Shown here piece after piece: positions 46,201-56,997 of a stretch of DNA of 64,000 bases. Source of the DNA: Phialocephala subalpina (Eukaryota; Ascomycota; Leotiomycetes; Helotiales; Mollisiaceae). Where the stretch lies: positions 455,178 through 519,177 of the forward strand of contig FJOG01000010.1 in assembly GCA_900073065.1 (NCBI GenBank), given 5' to 3'. The translations under genes and the position numbers were made by a program. Numbering within the stretch: position 1 is the stretch's first letter; the number at the start of each line of letters is the position of its first letter. Under the pieces are notes generated by a model. The model ran no database searches. It had not been told where the DNA came from and saw only the letters and a program-made list of their open reading frames with translations.

Positions 46201-46536
46201 GTTTTGTCAGCTTCTGATCAGCAGAAATTGTGATACATCGCAGAGGAAGAGGCGATAGACGGAGCTGCTTAGTGTCTTCGACTTTCTGGGAAGGAACGAC
46301 CAAGAAGCTCCCCCCTCGGCGAGATGGTCTCTGCCCTTGAACATAGAAGGTGTTTTCGTGGCAGAGCAATATACGAACAAGGATCCGGTACTTACAAGCG
46401 CACAAAGTTGCTCATAATCCTCACTGAAGTTCTTCCCTGCAACCACAATATCAAAGCATTGAATACAAGTCGTAAACAAGGCCGCGACGCTGACCGCACT
46501 CAAAGCCAAACCGGCAATTCCTTCTGCACCAGACAT
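43215..46536 (-). CDS. HeLo-domain protein fused to Zn2Cys6 cluster and E2 ubiquitin-conjugating (UBC) fold
   Basis: Exons 46536-46396 and 46193-43215 (202-nt intron) give 1,039 aa. Residues 1 to about 220 are a HeLo domain, the cell-death module of HET-S and fungal NLR-type proteins: GIAGLALSAVSVAALFTTCI, FSLQRARFGLWGESVGL, KKTSAWKVTRWAVHDVEKFE, KLLQEIESISDAEGLRLLRD. Residues 311-341 are a perfect binuclear zinc cluster (C-x2-C-x6-C-x9-C-x2-C-x6-C). Residues about 436-606 are an E2 core: GPPETPYEKGIFWI, FQTKIYHPNISPRGDIC with HPN at 509-511 and Cys at 519 in the standard spacing, and DDPLVPEIAQKYLEDY. An insert of about 20 residues lies before LLTALCGLLSTPN. The last 100 residues (SKWHSRFALVLQYENK to the Trp-containing helix) resemble a PH domain. 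A role in ubiquitin-linked cell death or self-recognition is inference. Confidence 0.88.
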
Positions 46537-47839
46537 GGTTCCTCATCCTCCCGTTCTTGGAATCCTAAACGGTCTTTCACAAGCTCAATTTCGGACCTTC
46601 TCAATACCCGAATGCGGATCCAGCACAAGAATAACCTCAAAACCAGGAACAGGTTCGTCTGAAAACATGTAATGCTTTGAATACACGGCACGGCTCGGTC
46701 TTACAGTTGCGCAAACAAAAACACCTGCAACTACAAGGAGATAGTCCCCAACGATGCAGAACATTGAGGCTATGCACTTGCATCACAGCCTCACCGTCTT
46801 GCCAGCACACATTGGCATATCAACGAAATAACGCCTATCCATTAGACTCGTCTCATCATTCGCTCTGATTGAACGCCACAACCGTGCAACGTGACATCTT
46901 GCCATGGATTAGATCCGTCCAGATGCAGCAGATAGCCGAATGGCATGCTCCAGGAGGTCGTTGCCGATATCTGTTTCGAGATTGAAGTTTCGAGTCTCTT
47001 GGTGCCGTGAGCCGCGAACGGGTATGCGGGTTCGCAGAGAGGAAACATTCACATGTTTCGAGAACCCGTGCCAGGGGAACTCCATCCGCATTCGATACCC
47101 CAGCAATTTGCGCAGCCTCTTTCATTTCCGTTTGCGCCTTTGGCCTTTCAACCCAGGCCAGAATCAGGAATTCAGGATTCGATGAACGATGAACAGGGAC
47201 TTTGCCACAGTTCCGAATTGCGGAGATTGAGGTTCTTCCTGTCAGCTATAAATAGATACAAGCTTTTTAGCTCAATCATTAATCGCCAAGCCCTTGCGAC
47301 GATCTTTCCGTATCATGCTTTGAGAGGCGGTTCCGAGGGAAGGCAAGACAGAGAATTTGGATGAACTTCAAAGTTATGAGACGATGTGCGGGATGCATGG
47401 CATTGATATTGTAGTTACATTATAGATTTAGAACTGCATGAACCCAACCATTTTCTCCTACTATTCTTGCCATTACCCTCCAGACCGTCTGTCAGAGTCG
47501 TACTGAGTGGCGATGAAGGTGGGGAGATCTGGCTTGGAGTAGGAAGTAAAGTTCCAGAGTCGTAGGGTATCGGGCAAATTCAAGAGAAAGAACTCCGTGA
47601 TGCCGAGATCCGACTTGAATGAGTGGTGGGATTCCAGGTTTGGTGAGTATCAAGAATCTGCATCTTGATCACCAATTCAACTCTGGACAGGACTTCTCTT
47701 TCGTCCATAAAATGCCATCGTGGTATCGTAGACCGTTGAGCCGTCTTGCCCCTTCCCCTTCCTCACCCTTGAGATGCTCAAAAGGCAATTACATAGCGAG
47801 CGTGATGAAGTGATCGTATCCGTGAACCCCATTAAATCT
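46537..47839. other. Intergenic: no gene seen
   Basis: The upstream region of the HeLo-E2 gene and the 3' region of the Pro-rich gene. Frames of 60-100 codons overlap on both strands without support. Confidence 0.5.
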
Positions 47840-48751
47840 TCATCCCGAACTCCTCGGTCGCATCTCCCATCCCCACGATTCCCACGAATCCCAATTTGAC
47901 TCCCATTGACTGACAACGTAAGGCGGCGGTGGTGACCTCACTGGCGATACCACGCTCGTATTCCCCGCATCGTCAGTCCTAACTGCCCAGCCCAGACTCC
48001 TCGGACCTCGCGGCATCTCTCCGACACTATCCCAAGTCCACGCTTCCCATCCATCGTGAGGAAGGCTATCGACAGACAACATCGCCAAATGCAAGTCCTC
48101 CAACTCCCTGACCCGTTGCGGATCTTCACCTCGTCGGTTCTCAACTTCAATTCCAATTACTGACGGCGCTGCATTTTCTGGCGACGAAGGCCGATCAGGT
48201 CGATACCAAGGTTCCGTTGACCAAGGCAAATCGTCTTCGCCGAGACGATACTGTGATGGTAGAGGTGGGAGAGGTCGTTCAAATCCTTCTACCGGCATGC
48301 TTGAGGTGTGTTGTATCGACATAATCGGACTAACGGGACTGGTGGGCATTTGAGGTCTTTCCGTCAAAGATGGTGGTGCTGAACTGCCCCTCTCATGCTG
48401 TTCCCTCGTCCTCACACCTAATGATCTTTGCTGCTGCTGTCGCTGTTGCTGACGATTGCGACGATAGTTCGGATCTCCCGACCCGGGCGTCAGTGTGGAG
48501 GGGTGCGGTCCAGACCAAAGGGGCTGTTCGAATGGATGGCGATGATTTCTCTCTTCTAGTAATAGTTCATCTTGCTCTCGTCGCTGTCGCGCCAATCTTT
48601 CTTGCATGCGTCGTGATGTGTAGTTGAGCTGAGCCGTGTGGGGCCTATTCCGGTTCGTGAACGATACTCCAAACTCGACGTTCACGAAGATTCCTGGGGC
48701 GGGGAATCGTGATGTGGTCCGAGAAGGATGTTGAGGTTCCCAGTTCGCCAT
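47840..48751 (-). CDS. Pro/Gln-rich hypothetical protein with PPxY motif
   Basis: A single-exon gene of 303 aa with a genuine ATG. The N-terminus (ANWEPQHPSRTTSRFPAPG) is followed by a basic helix (RRMQERLARQRREQDELLLE), a glutamine run (RNRQQQRQQQQRS) and Pro-rich disordered sequence. Near the end lie PPPPYVVSQWES, containing a PPPY motif of the kind bound by WW domains of Nedd4/Rsp5 ligases, and a Trp-rich tail (NWDSWESWGWEM). A role as a ligase adaptor is only suggested by this motif. No membrane span or catalytic domain is seen. Confidence 0.65.
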   Translation of the reverse strand: MANWEPQHPSRTTSRFPAPGIFVNVEFGVSFTNRNRPHTAQLNYTSRRMQERLARQRREQDELLLEERNHRHPFEQPLWSGPHPSTLTPGSGDPNYRRNRQQQRQQQQRSLGVRTREQHERGSSAPPSLTERPQMPTSPVSPIMSIQHTSSMPVEGFERPLPPLPSQYRLGEDDLPWSTEPWYRPDRPSSPENAAPSVIGIEVENRRGEDPQRVRELEDLHLAMLSVDSLPHDGWEAWTWDSVGEMPRGPRSLGWAVRTDDAGNTSVVSPVRSPPPPYVVSQWESNWDSWESWGWEMRPRSSG

Positions 48752-49951
48752 CGTGAATGTGGTGCTGTGTCACTGAAAGATTCCAATCAAGTGCAACAGT
48801 CAGATGGTGTTGAATAGTTTGATGTTCAGCCGCATGAAGATAGAAGAACAGAAGTGGAGATGCGGAAGTTTTTGATGTCTGCAAGATTGTGTGTGGTCCT
48901 ACAGAGCCAAGGCCAAAGTCCCGCCACTTCGGGAAGCCGACAAGTAACAATTGTTCGGCCGCAATGTAATGAAACAAAAATCGGACATAAATGGCACGCC
49001 TCCTAGTTCCCAAGGGTACTTCGCCCTCAATTCCGCTGTGGGCTCTGGAATGTTGTTCTGGTGTCAACGCTTAGGAGGCTATGGGCGTCGCCCAACGAAG
49101 GATTGTGATCCTTCTTCTTCTTGGGGCTGTGCACACTTAGACGATAAACAGATTGCCCCATGCGCGCGCGATGCACCCTCAAGAGTGGAAATTGCTAACA
49201 AAGACGGCCTCGGCCAGATTGCGGAGATGAGAATGGTCTTCGTATAACTTCACATCGCATTCTTTACACAGCGATTATGAAAGATTTTGTTGGTGTTGTT
49301 GTTATTTTCTGCAAAAAAAAAAAGAGTTCTGAGACCAAGAAGGAATGTTCGCTCGAGCCGATCGTGTGTTTGAATCAACGCCACACCAAAAGATCCCCAA
49401 AGCTTTTTATACTTTTGCGGGAACCCTCCTGATTTGCGCAGGGAATGATGAGACGACATTCCCTTTCCGGACGCCTGTGATGTCTGAACGTAAAGATCTG
49501 GAGATTGAGAAGTCGCATGTTTCCCTTTGGCGCATACTGAAGCCAGGAGGTATCAAAAATACTTTATCAGCCGAAGCTTTCTGAGTCAGGAAGCTATCGC
49601 TTCGCTGCGGTTAGTAGGAAGGCTTGGCACTCGTGCTCGTTCACAGCAAGCCTCAGAGTCTTCCTAATTATCAGCAATTAGCCACACCAAGGAAACATTT
49701 CGAGGGAATGTCTGTGGCTTGTCACTCCCTTTCGGCCTTCAACTCGGAACTGTCCTTAATTAAGGACATTTGAAGCGTCCGTATTAGAAGAAGAGATCAG
49801 GAACGAGACTGCAGTCCGATGAGCCTCACACTTTATCTCATGCGTCCTTCTAGGAGCTCTTCATTATGTCACAAATTTGTCGAATCGCTCGAACCCATGA
49901 GCTAGGCTTCTCTTCCCCAATGAGGATGCTGTGCTCGGCTTTACTTTATGG
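48752..49951. other. Intergenic: no gene seen; contains an 18-bp palindrome
   Basis: About 1.2 kb with short frames only. An A-run sits near 49313-49323, and a perfect palindrome at 49751-49768. Confidence 0.5.
49751..49768. repeat. Perfect 18-bp palindrome
   Basis: TGTCCTTAATTAAGGACA equals its own reverse complement. It lies in the intergenic region near the 3' end of the WD40 gene. It could be a protein-binding site or a hairpin in a transcript; nothing shows which. Confidence 0.5.
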
Positions 49952-51330
49952 TCAATGAAGGAAGGGCCCACAACTATGCAACGCGATTCTTGTCAGCAAG
50001 GAGGATTCTTCATCTCGTTCCAAAGGTATGCTTACTTCCAAGACCACCTCACTGTTCCTGGAGAATACAGCAACAATCTTTTGGTTCGAAATGGCAACTT
50101 TCCAGACGGCAGCCGAGCTTGCGAGTTCGTGCAACAACTCTCCGCTGCTCACTTGAACAATTATGTCAGCTCTCTCCGAGGTATGTTGACTGCCCAATAT
50201 ATACTTACTATTCCAGACTTTCACCTTCCCATCTGCTGCTCCTGAAACGAGTGTCGAGCCGATGCATTGCATTGACGTGATCGAGTGTACATGCGCCTCG
50301 ATGGTCTGAAGCTTGTTATAACCGTCCAATGACCACATGTGGATCTTGCCTCCATTGTCGGCGCCAATAAGCATAGAAGAAATTAGTTTAAGTTGTCCAA
50401 TTAAGCCTGCCTCAACTTTGAAGACCGCGAGACAAGAGCTAACACAGCAGTTAGTTTAGTTTTAGACCAGATTCGTCGAAAGAGAACACACTTACCCAGA
50501 ATCAGGATCCCACACCCTAGCTGAATGGTCAAGAGCACCGGTCACGATTCTGCTACCATCAAAGTCCACGGCGTACACCTGGGCTTCATGTCCTCTGAGA
50601 ACGCGCTGGCATTGATAGAATTTGTTGCTGTCCAGGCTCCACACCCTTGCGTCATGATCATAGCTGACAGAGACAACGATGTCTCCGTTTACAGCGAAAC
50701 TGCGAACGCATAACGAGTGTCCTTCTAGCACAGCTCTGCACTCTGCAGTTTCGATATCCCAGATTCGTAAGGTCGAATCCCGAGAGCTTGAGATGAGAGT
50801 CGTCGCTGACAATACTTTCACGCAGCGGACTGTGGACGTGTGGCCGACCATCTCTGCTTTCTTCTCGCTACCAATATTTGTCAACAAACTTTCCAAATTT
50901 TGATCGCTTCTGCTTTTTCTCCGCCCCAGATGTTTTCTCGTTTGGCGTTTCGATGCGATGTTTTCTCTTTCCCTCAAGGCCTTTCGTCGAAAGTTCCTCG
51001 AACCCTCTCACCCTCTCCAGCCAAAAAATCAAAATCAGAACGGAATGAGACTCACAAAGTCCCAACGCTCCAAGTCCCCAATACCGAGTCGACCCCTCCG
51101 ACAACCATGTACTCATCTCCTCCGTCTTCCCAAACGTCCAAACACCAAACCCCCATCTTACTCGCCTTCAATTTCCTTTCATTTGTCCCATCCGCATCCA
51201 AAATGCTAACAATGCCAGTATCCAACCCAAGGAAAATGTTTCGAGGAGTCGCTTTCATGCAGGTCACTACCCCGCCATGCGGACTGACGATCGTTGATGA
51301 CAGCGGAGGAAGGTCATCGGATGAAGCCAT
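49952..51330 (-). CDS. WD40-repeat protein, Cdc4/Fbw7-like propeller
   Basis: Exons 51330-51056, 50867-50496, 50438-50209 and 50151-49952 join in phase to 358 aa, seven or so WD blades. Clear repeat units are TSTVRCVKVLSATTLISSSR, DSTLRIWDIETAECRAVLEG, VNGDIVVSVSYDHDARVWSL, DFDGSRIVTGALDHSARVWD and SMQCIGSTLVSGAADGKVKV. The repeat style is that of the substrate-binding propeller of SCF ubiquitin ligases such as Cdc4. No F-box was found in this model; an upstream open frame to 51680 could not be joined in phase, so the N-terminus may be incomplete. The first intron is 188 nt, the other two 57 nt each. The partner or substrate is unknown. Confidence 0.82.
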
Positions 51331-52743
51331 ACTGGACGAAAATGTAAGGACGCTATGGGGCAGTTGAGAGGAAGAAAGAAGACAGAAAAATCAGCATATA
51401 TTGATACCTGGAGCTTTTTGGTAAGCACCGATACGGATGATGCGTTTGGGGGCGAGATCTTCAAGGCTTCGAGCGGCGAAGCAGCCTCGCGAGGGCAGCC
51501 TCGTCTCGGCTCGAACTCCTGTAATATTGGCAGAACATCATTGTCTGTTTGAATACAAGAGCATTTTTGACTGTCGGTTGTTCGAGACTTGGTGCGAGCA
51601 GAAGTGGTACTTTTGATATAACGAGGAAGTCGTGAGGAGGTGAGGTTGGAAATATTTGGCGCGGAGAAATTGTGGGGCATGTCTCAGCCGAAAACCTCAA
51701 GCGAGCTCGACGACGACGACCCTTCACTTCTCCTGACAAGTCAAAAAGCAGATGCTATGACTCAAAATCACTACACTACTGTAGCAACATGGAAGTTCGA
51801 AAGCTGGAGGATGTCGACTGTTCGTCTGATAGGCGTCCACTATGAAATGTTTGAGTTTTGGGTTTAGATTCTTCCTCTCATGGGCGTATCATGGGCTCGG
51901 ATGAAATCCAATCCAAAAGTCAAGTCTAACTCTACTGCGCGGTGGAAAAACTATTGGCATTAACCTAGACTCGGGGCTGTTGAGAATGTGAGAATGCAAG
52001 ATACGATGCCCAATCCAGCCTCAGCAGCGACCTCCGAATGATGGATGCTCTCAGTAGTCAAAGCCAGTTCCAACACGAGGTACTAGACAGTAGACTCTGC
52101 ACCTACACAATTGTTACACCTTTTTTGGTTGTTGAGTTGTTTTGAGTTTGAGAGCAAGGACAAATGCTTTGGCAATGCTTTTGTTCGCCTCTCTGCAGAG
52201 GCAGTCCTTTGAACTTCAGCAAAACCTTATCAAGTCATTTCGCGAGTATGCTTTATCACTTTCAGCGCGTATCTGCTGCGCATATATTGCAAGTGCCATA
52301 CATTGTGATAAACAGTAAGCTTCGACACAAATTTCCGTGCCAAACCTTCATCAAGATGTGCTCGATGCTCCCCTGACACCTCATTTCCGATTTCGTGAGG
52401 AACTCACACCAAAACATTCTGTAAAGATCTTCAAACTTCGAAGTCCATGGTAGACCCAAAGTCGCTTCGGTATGCAGACAAAACACACCCCTTGACATCT
52501 TTCGACGTCTCAACTCTGGCAAGTGCCTTTGCAGTGGCTCTACTTCTGCTTGTGGGCAACATACCGTCTGTCCAATATTAATACGCACATTTGTTCAGCC
52601 TGAGGACCTTGCTGGTTATGATTCTGATCGCCGGCTAGGTCCTCGGACATTGTATTATATTATATTCTTGTATCTTCGGCACCGTCCCAGTCTCACCTAA
52701 CCCTCTTCCTCCACCATTCACCCTCAACCCGCCTCTCTTCCAT
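51331..52743. other. Intergenic: no supported gene
   Basis: The left part (51331-51680) is an open frame on the minus strand that might be extra 5' sequence of the WD40 gene but could not be spliced in phase. The rest shows nothing. Confidence 0.4.
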
Positions 52744-53024
52744 ATGGATTCAAATGGGCAATGCAACTGTCAGCAAAGGCACCCATTCAACGCGTAAGTT
52801 CAACCGCTCTCCAATTCTAAATATCTCAACTAACAAACAACAGCTTATCGAGCGGCGCCTGCAACCTGGGTTCAAATCCCTTGGTCACCAATCCCAAACC
52901 CCCTCCTCCTCCTCCTAGAGGTTCGCTCCCTGGAACTCGAGTTCAGAAATCTGCCTCGGCGGGTTTTATATTCCCTACCCTACAACACACCGAGGTTGAT
53001 AGGTTGGGGTTGACTTTTGACTGA
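52744..53024 (+). CDS. Small Pro-rich hypothetical protein
   Basis: Exons 52744-52793 and 52844-53024 give 76 aa across a 50-nt intron with GTAAGT at its start and CTAACAAACAACAG at its end, an ideal branch site and acceptor. The protein has MDSNGQCNCQQRHPFNA, a run of six prolines (NPKPPPPPPRGS) and FPTLQHTEVDRLGLTFD. No signal peptide or domain is seen. The good splice signals are the main support. It lies just upstream of the start-less F-box-like copy, in the same direction. Confidence 0.5.
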
Positions 53025-53103
53025 GAGATCGATTTTTTGTGATTTTTCAGGAGATAGTTGACGCCTTGTGTTGTAAAGGGTAGCGAGACGAAGCGAGGGC
53101 TAG

Positions 53104-53604
53104 AAAAGCTCGTCTCCTCTCCTTAAGCTTCCTCTAGAGCTGCGACACATCATCTTCCAACAGCTTCTCACTGCACCACATACCATCGCCATTTATCCCT
53201 ACAGCAAAGAACACGGCATTCTTACTCCACTCCTCGAAACATGCCCGCAGCTGAAAGACGAAGTCGAGAAGTGGGTTGTTCGAGGTAAGGCCAACGCCGA
53301 ATATATCATCACATCCTCTCTCTTCGGAACATTCAATAGAAATACGACAATCTTTAAACTGATCTACCCACACCCCAAGAGAGGTTTCTGCATGCGCTGG
53401 CCGCCAAATACCCTTCCACGTCAAACAATGGGAGTCACGGGACGGAATTTACAGACGCTGGAGCGCTGGCGGAGATTTTTGGGCCAGGAAACCATCATTA
53501 AGCGATTGAAAAAGAGTTCGAGGAACGGGTACAGGGCCCTTTGTCAGTCTATCTCTGAAACATTGTTTGAATGGAAGATCGGTTTGAAGCATACTTGGTC
53601 CTGA
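53104..53604 (+). pseudogene. Start-less F-box-like paralog, probably a truncated copy
   Basis: An open frame of 166 codons follows an in-frame TAG at 53101. It has no ATG until far inside (53392). It begins SSPLLKLPLELRHIIFQQLL and contains SSLFGTFNRNTTIFKLIYPH. These match SPLLNLPLELRHMIFDQLL and SLIFGIFNKETTIFRIRSYH of the next gene, so the two are paralogs. The N-terminal 20 residues of the intact copy have no counterpart here, and the C-terminal parts differ. Either an upstream exon supplies the start through the CTAG acceptor at 53103, or the copy is broken. I favour the latter. Confidence 0.45.
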
Positions 53605-54222
53605 ATTGCTTAGTCCCTGGTTCTAGATACGATCAGGTTCGTGGAGATGAGTCGGTTCCATGAGAGGGCTTGGCCACCTTTGGTTGGCGGAGAAGTCGAG
53701 AAGTTGGGCTGGGCTGGGTTGAATCATTTTTGGAGCTTCTGCATCAAACACCCTTTCCCCCACTTTGGTCGTAATCACTTTTTGTGCGTTCTTTGACGAT
53801 GAATAGGGTGAGATGTACTCGAACAGGCTACCTGTTACTCATCACCGAAAACGCGAAGTTGCGGAAGGGAAAGTTGGCTTCACAGAAGATGCGGGAGTGC
53901 TAGATCGGCTAAGATCTATTACTCGGCTCCAAATGATGTGTACGAACCATTATTTCGAGCTTTCTGGTTCGAGCTAGGTATCCCCGATGCTAGTACATGC
54001 TGCATCACATTCTAAGCTAGGAATACAATTCCTACTATTCTTCCAAACAATTTTGGGATAGCACCCTCCCTCAATCCTCGAGTCTGCATCGACGTCACCG
54101 CACACCCACGTCCACCTCACCATTGTCGCACTTGGAACAACAGCATATTAGCTCTCGATCTTTCGACATCTCGAAGGACAAGACTACAACTACCAGCCTG
54201 CCAATATACGTCTTAAATCGAA
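53605..54222. other. Intergenic between the two F-box-like copies: no gene seen
   Basis: This includes the promoter of the intact paralog; C/A-rich near 54100-54220. Confidence 0.45.
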
Positions 54223-54738
54223 ATGTCTTCTCGCTCTACCGAAACTCTAAACCAGACTCCTAAAAGCACCCCAACGCAAACCTCTCCCCTCCTCAACCTC
54301 CCCCTCGAACTCCGACACATGATCTTCGATCAACTCCTCTGCATACCCTACCCCATCCACATCACCATGTACGCCAACAAATCCCAACACAGCATCCTCA
54401 ACCTCCTCATCCAAATCTCCCACCAACTCCGTTCCTCACTCCTCTCCTACATCCATCATCCCAGCTTCCCGCCCTCCAAATCCATCCTCACATCCCTCAT
54501 TTTCGGCATCTTCAATAAAGAAACGACGATTTTTAGAATACGGTCTTATCATGATCCAAAGACCTGGGATGAGGTTGTTGAGTATGAATTAGAGGAGCTT
54601 GAAGATATGCAGAGAGGGATGGATGGTGAGTATCGCGAGGTTTTCTTGGGGGGTGAGGGGTGGAAGAGGGTTGAGATACTGTGGTTTAATGCTTGTGTTT
54701 CTGGGCGTAGAGCCAGCGTTGGTCGAGTAGTCGAGTAG
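54223..54738 (+). CDS. F-box-like fungal protein, intact member of a tandem pair
   Basis: A single exon coding 171 aa. After a Ser/Thr/Pro-rich start (MSSRSTETLNQTPKSTPTQT) comes LLNLPLELRHMIFDQLLCIP, the short helix motif seen at the start of many fungal F-box-like proteins. ILNLLIQISHQLRSSLLSYI and the conserved block SLIFGIFNKETTIF follow. The C-terminus (EYELEELEDMQRGMDGEYRE) is acidic. The upstream copy at 53104-53604 shares the first two blocks. A role as a substrate adaptor of a Cullin-RING ligase is possible but unproven; the motif alone is weak. Confidence 0.7.
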   Translation: MSSRSTETLNQTPKSTPTQTSPLLNLPLELRHMIFDQLLCIPYPIHITMYANKSQHSILNLLIQISHQLRSSLLSYIHHPSFPPSKSILTSLIFGIFNKETTIFRIRSYHDPKTWDEVVEYELEELEDMQRGMDGEYREVFLGGEGWKRVEILWFNACVSGRRASVGRVVE

Positions 54739-55313
54739 ATAAAGTATATTAAAATTTTTGATCTCGTTTTCTGTCACTTGGCTTCGGGCCATGAGTCGTG
54801 GATGGGATCAAGTCTGTGAAATTTGTGGGGATTGATAGGGAGTGTGAAGTTTGAAGATAACGTGGTTGAGGCGTTCAAGTAATCCTTCATCTTCAAACCA
54901 ACGGAATGTATAGATCGAATATCACTTGAAGATAGGCAAGCAGAAAGACAAACAAACATGCATGTACAAACACTCTCATTCGCTAGTCTATGTATATACT
55001 CTACTCCCCCTCTTCTCTCATCTACCCTTCCCGCTCTACTCGCTCTGATCCCAAACGGAACCAACACAGCAATGACAATACAGACATTATCATAAACGCC
55101 CAGCCAGCAGAGCGAGCGTGAGATGCATGCAAAACAACATCAAGGAAAGGAGAAACGGGGCTTATCGAAAGCACACTCGCTTCCATCCAAGCATTTAAAC
55201 AGAGATCGCCACCAACCATGCATTCATGCCAATGAATTTGTCCTCTTACCCGACTCTGACAGAACCTCCCACGAAACCACAACCCCATCCAACCTAGGAC
55301 ATCACACACAGGA
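54739..55313. other. Intergenic between convergent genes: no gene seen
   Basis: Short frames only; two 3' UTRs are expected here. Confidence 0.5.
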
Positions 55314-56997
55314 CTAAGCACCCAACTCCTCATTCTCCCTCAACTCCCACCTCTCATCCCGCAACCCCCTCAAAACCTCCCTCCCATCATCCGTCAACTC
55401 CGGCTTCCCCAACGGCGTCACCGCACCAACAAAAAACCTCGGTTTCCATTCCTTCCCACTCTCTTCCCTCTCTTTCGCTTTCGCTCTTTGCCGTTCTTCC
55501 AGTTCGTGTTTGAGGGAGGTGGCTAGGGAGAATTGCCGTTTGGAGATGGCTTCTGTGACACCCGACCAGAAACGGACGGATTCGTTGGGGAGTTGTTTTG
55601 AGGCTGGCGGGAGGAGTTTGGGGGCTACGGCGAGGGGGGTTAAGTCGATTAGTTGGATTTGTGGTGCGTCCTTTTCTCATGTTAGTCTGGGATCTAGAAA
55701 AGGTTGGGAGAGGGAGACGTACGGATTTTGGACCCAAAGAGAAAAACAGTTTTTCTCTCCAATTCCCCGATACCCTAGCCAAAACATCCTTATCAAGTAC
55801 ATCCCGTATCCTCGTCTTATCATCCTTCTCCGGATCATAACGGAAAATCACTCCCTCGACCTTATTCTGCGTCTTTCCAAGCCAGCCTTCTTCCATGTAA
55901 TGCAAGATGGTTTTTATCTTCGTCTTGGTGCAGGTGATGTAGCATTGATCGCCTACTGTGACAGAAAGACTTCCTCGTAATAGACCGCCGAGATGGGCAG
56001 CAGGGTGGGTGAGTTGGTATTGTTCGTTATCTCGTTTGGCGAGCGTGATGAAGATTCCGAGGTTGTGCTCGCCGGGAGTGACTTTGATGCTTGTTCCTGT
56101 GAACTTGGCGGAGAGCTGGTCGAATCCTCGAGCCGTGAGACCTTTCTCGGGACAGTCGACGAAGAAGGCCGAGACGGGTGGGTGGTGAGATGTTTGCTCT
56201 GTGAGGTACGAAACCTTGACTTTCTTGCCTGACTTCTCGGACGAAAACGCCGTGCCATCTAACTTCGGTATTGTGGATGTAGAACCATGCCGTGATGCTG
56301 CTGGTGTTTTCTTCCCTTTTATCGAGGAAGCAGCACTCGAAGTCTGGGATTGCGATTTTATTGTCGGTATTGCTGGAGCGGTATCTTCGACTTCCCAATT
56401 ACACTACCAAGATCAGTGACTGGAATGATATCCAACCAGAGAACCTTACCCTAAAGAACTCCCCCAGTGTAGAATTATACGGCTTGCATGGCTTCCCCTT
56501 CACGTACTTCAAATCCTTGGTGAACCAGAACCGTAACACCTCCAACATGCGATCAAACTCATCGTTGGAATCGCCAATAGCAATGAATGTATTTGGTTGA
56601 TCGAGGTAATTCCAGTATTCGAGGTTGGGAATCGGTTCTAGGAGTTGTGCCGGTAGTGAAAATCGGACGGAAGCAATATCTGCTACTCCAATGAATCTGC
56701 AAAGGTAGTACTCATTAGCTCTGCCAAAATCCAGTTTGTAGAAGTGCTTGAAACGCGAAGTGTTCTAGCGCCAACCACGAATACAGCGGTGCAAAGCTCC
56801 TCCCAGTTGCTCTCCTACGGTATAGGGGTAACTGCTCACTTTCGCAATATCCCCAAGAACATCCGCAGCTTCGAAGTATCATCAGGCGGCTTCTCAGGCG
56901 CAGCGTGTGCGCTCGCGATGCTCGTATCAGAGGTCGTTGACGAGGGGGCGGTCGAGGCAGGGGAGGGCTCATAAGAGCCTGATGATGCTGATGCCAT
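55314..56997 (-). CDS. kes1: Oxysterol-binding protein, Kes1/Osh4-type lipid transfer protein
   Basis: Such proteins exchange sterol and phosphatidylinositol 4-phosphate between membranes. Exons 56997-56840, 56696-56450, 56403-55723 and 55670-55314 give 480 aa. After a Ser/Pro-rich start the domain begins LRMFLGILRKFIGVADIASV. KPCKPYNSTLGEFFRCNWEV and the signature EQTSHHPPVSAF at 204-215 are diagnostic, as is KPRFFVGAVTPLGKPELTDD near the end. Between CNWEV and the signature lies a Ser/Lys-rich insert of about 45 residues. There is no PH domain, so it belongs to the short Kes1 type. Introns are 143, 46 and 52 nt; the first is unusually long. Confidence 0.95.

Noticed and set aside
52860..52885. 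GGGTTCAAATCCC, another T-arm-like string
   Set aside because: It lies inside the second exon of the small Pro-rich gene, and the remaining tRNA arms are absent.
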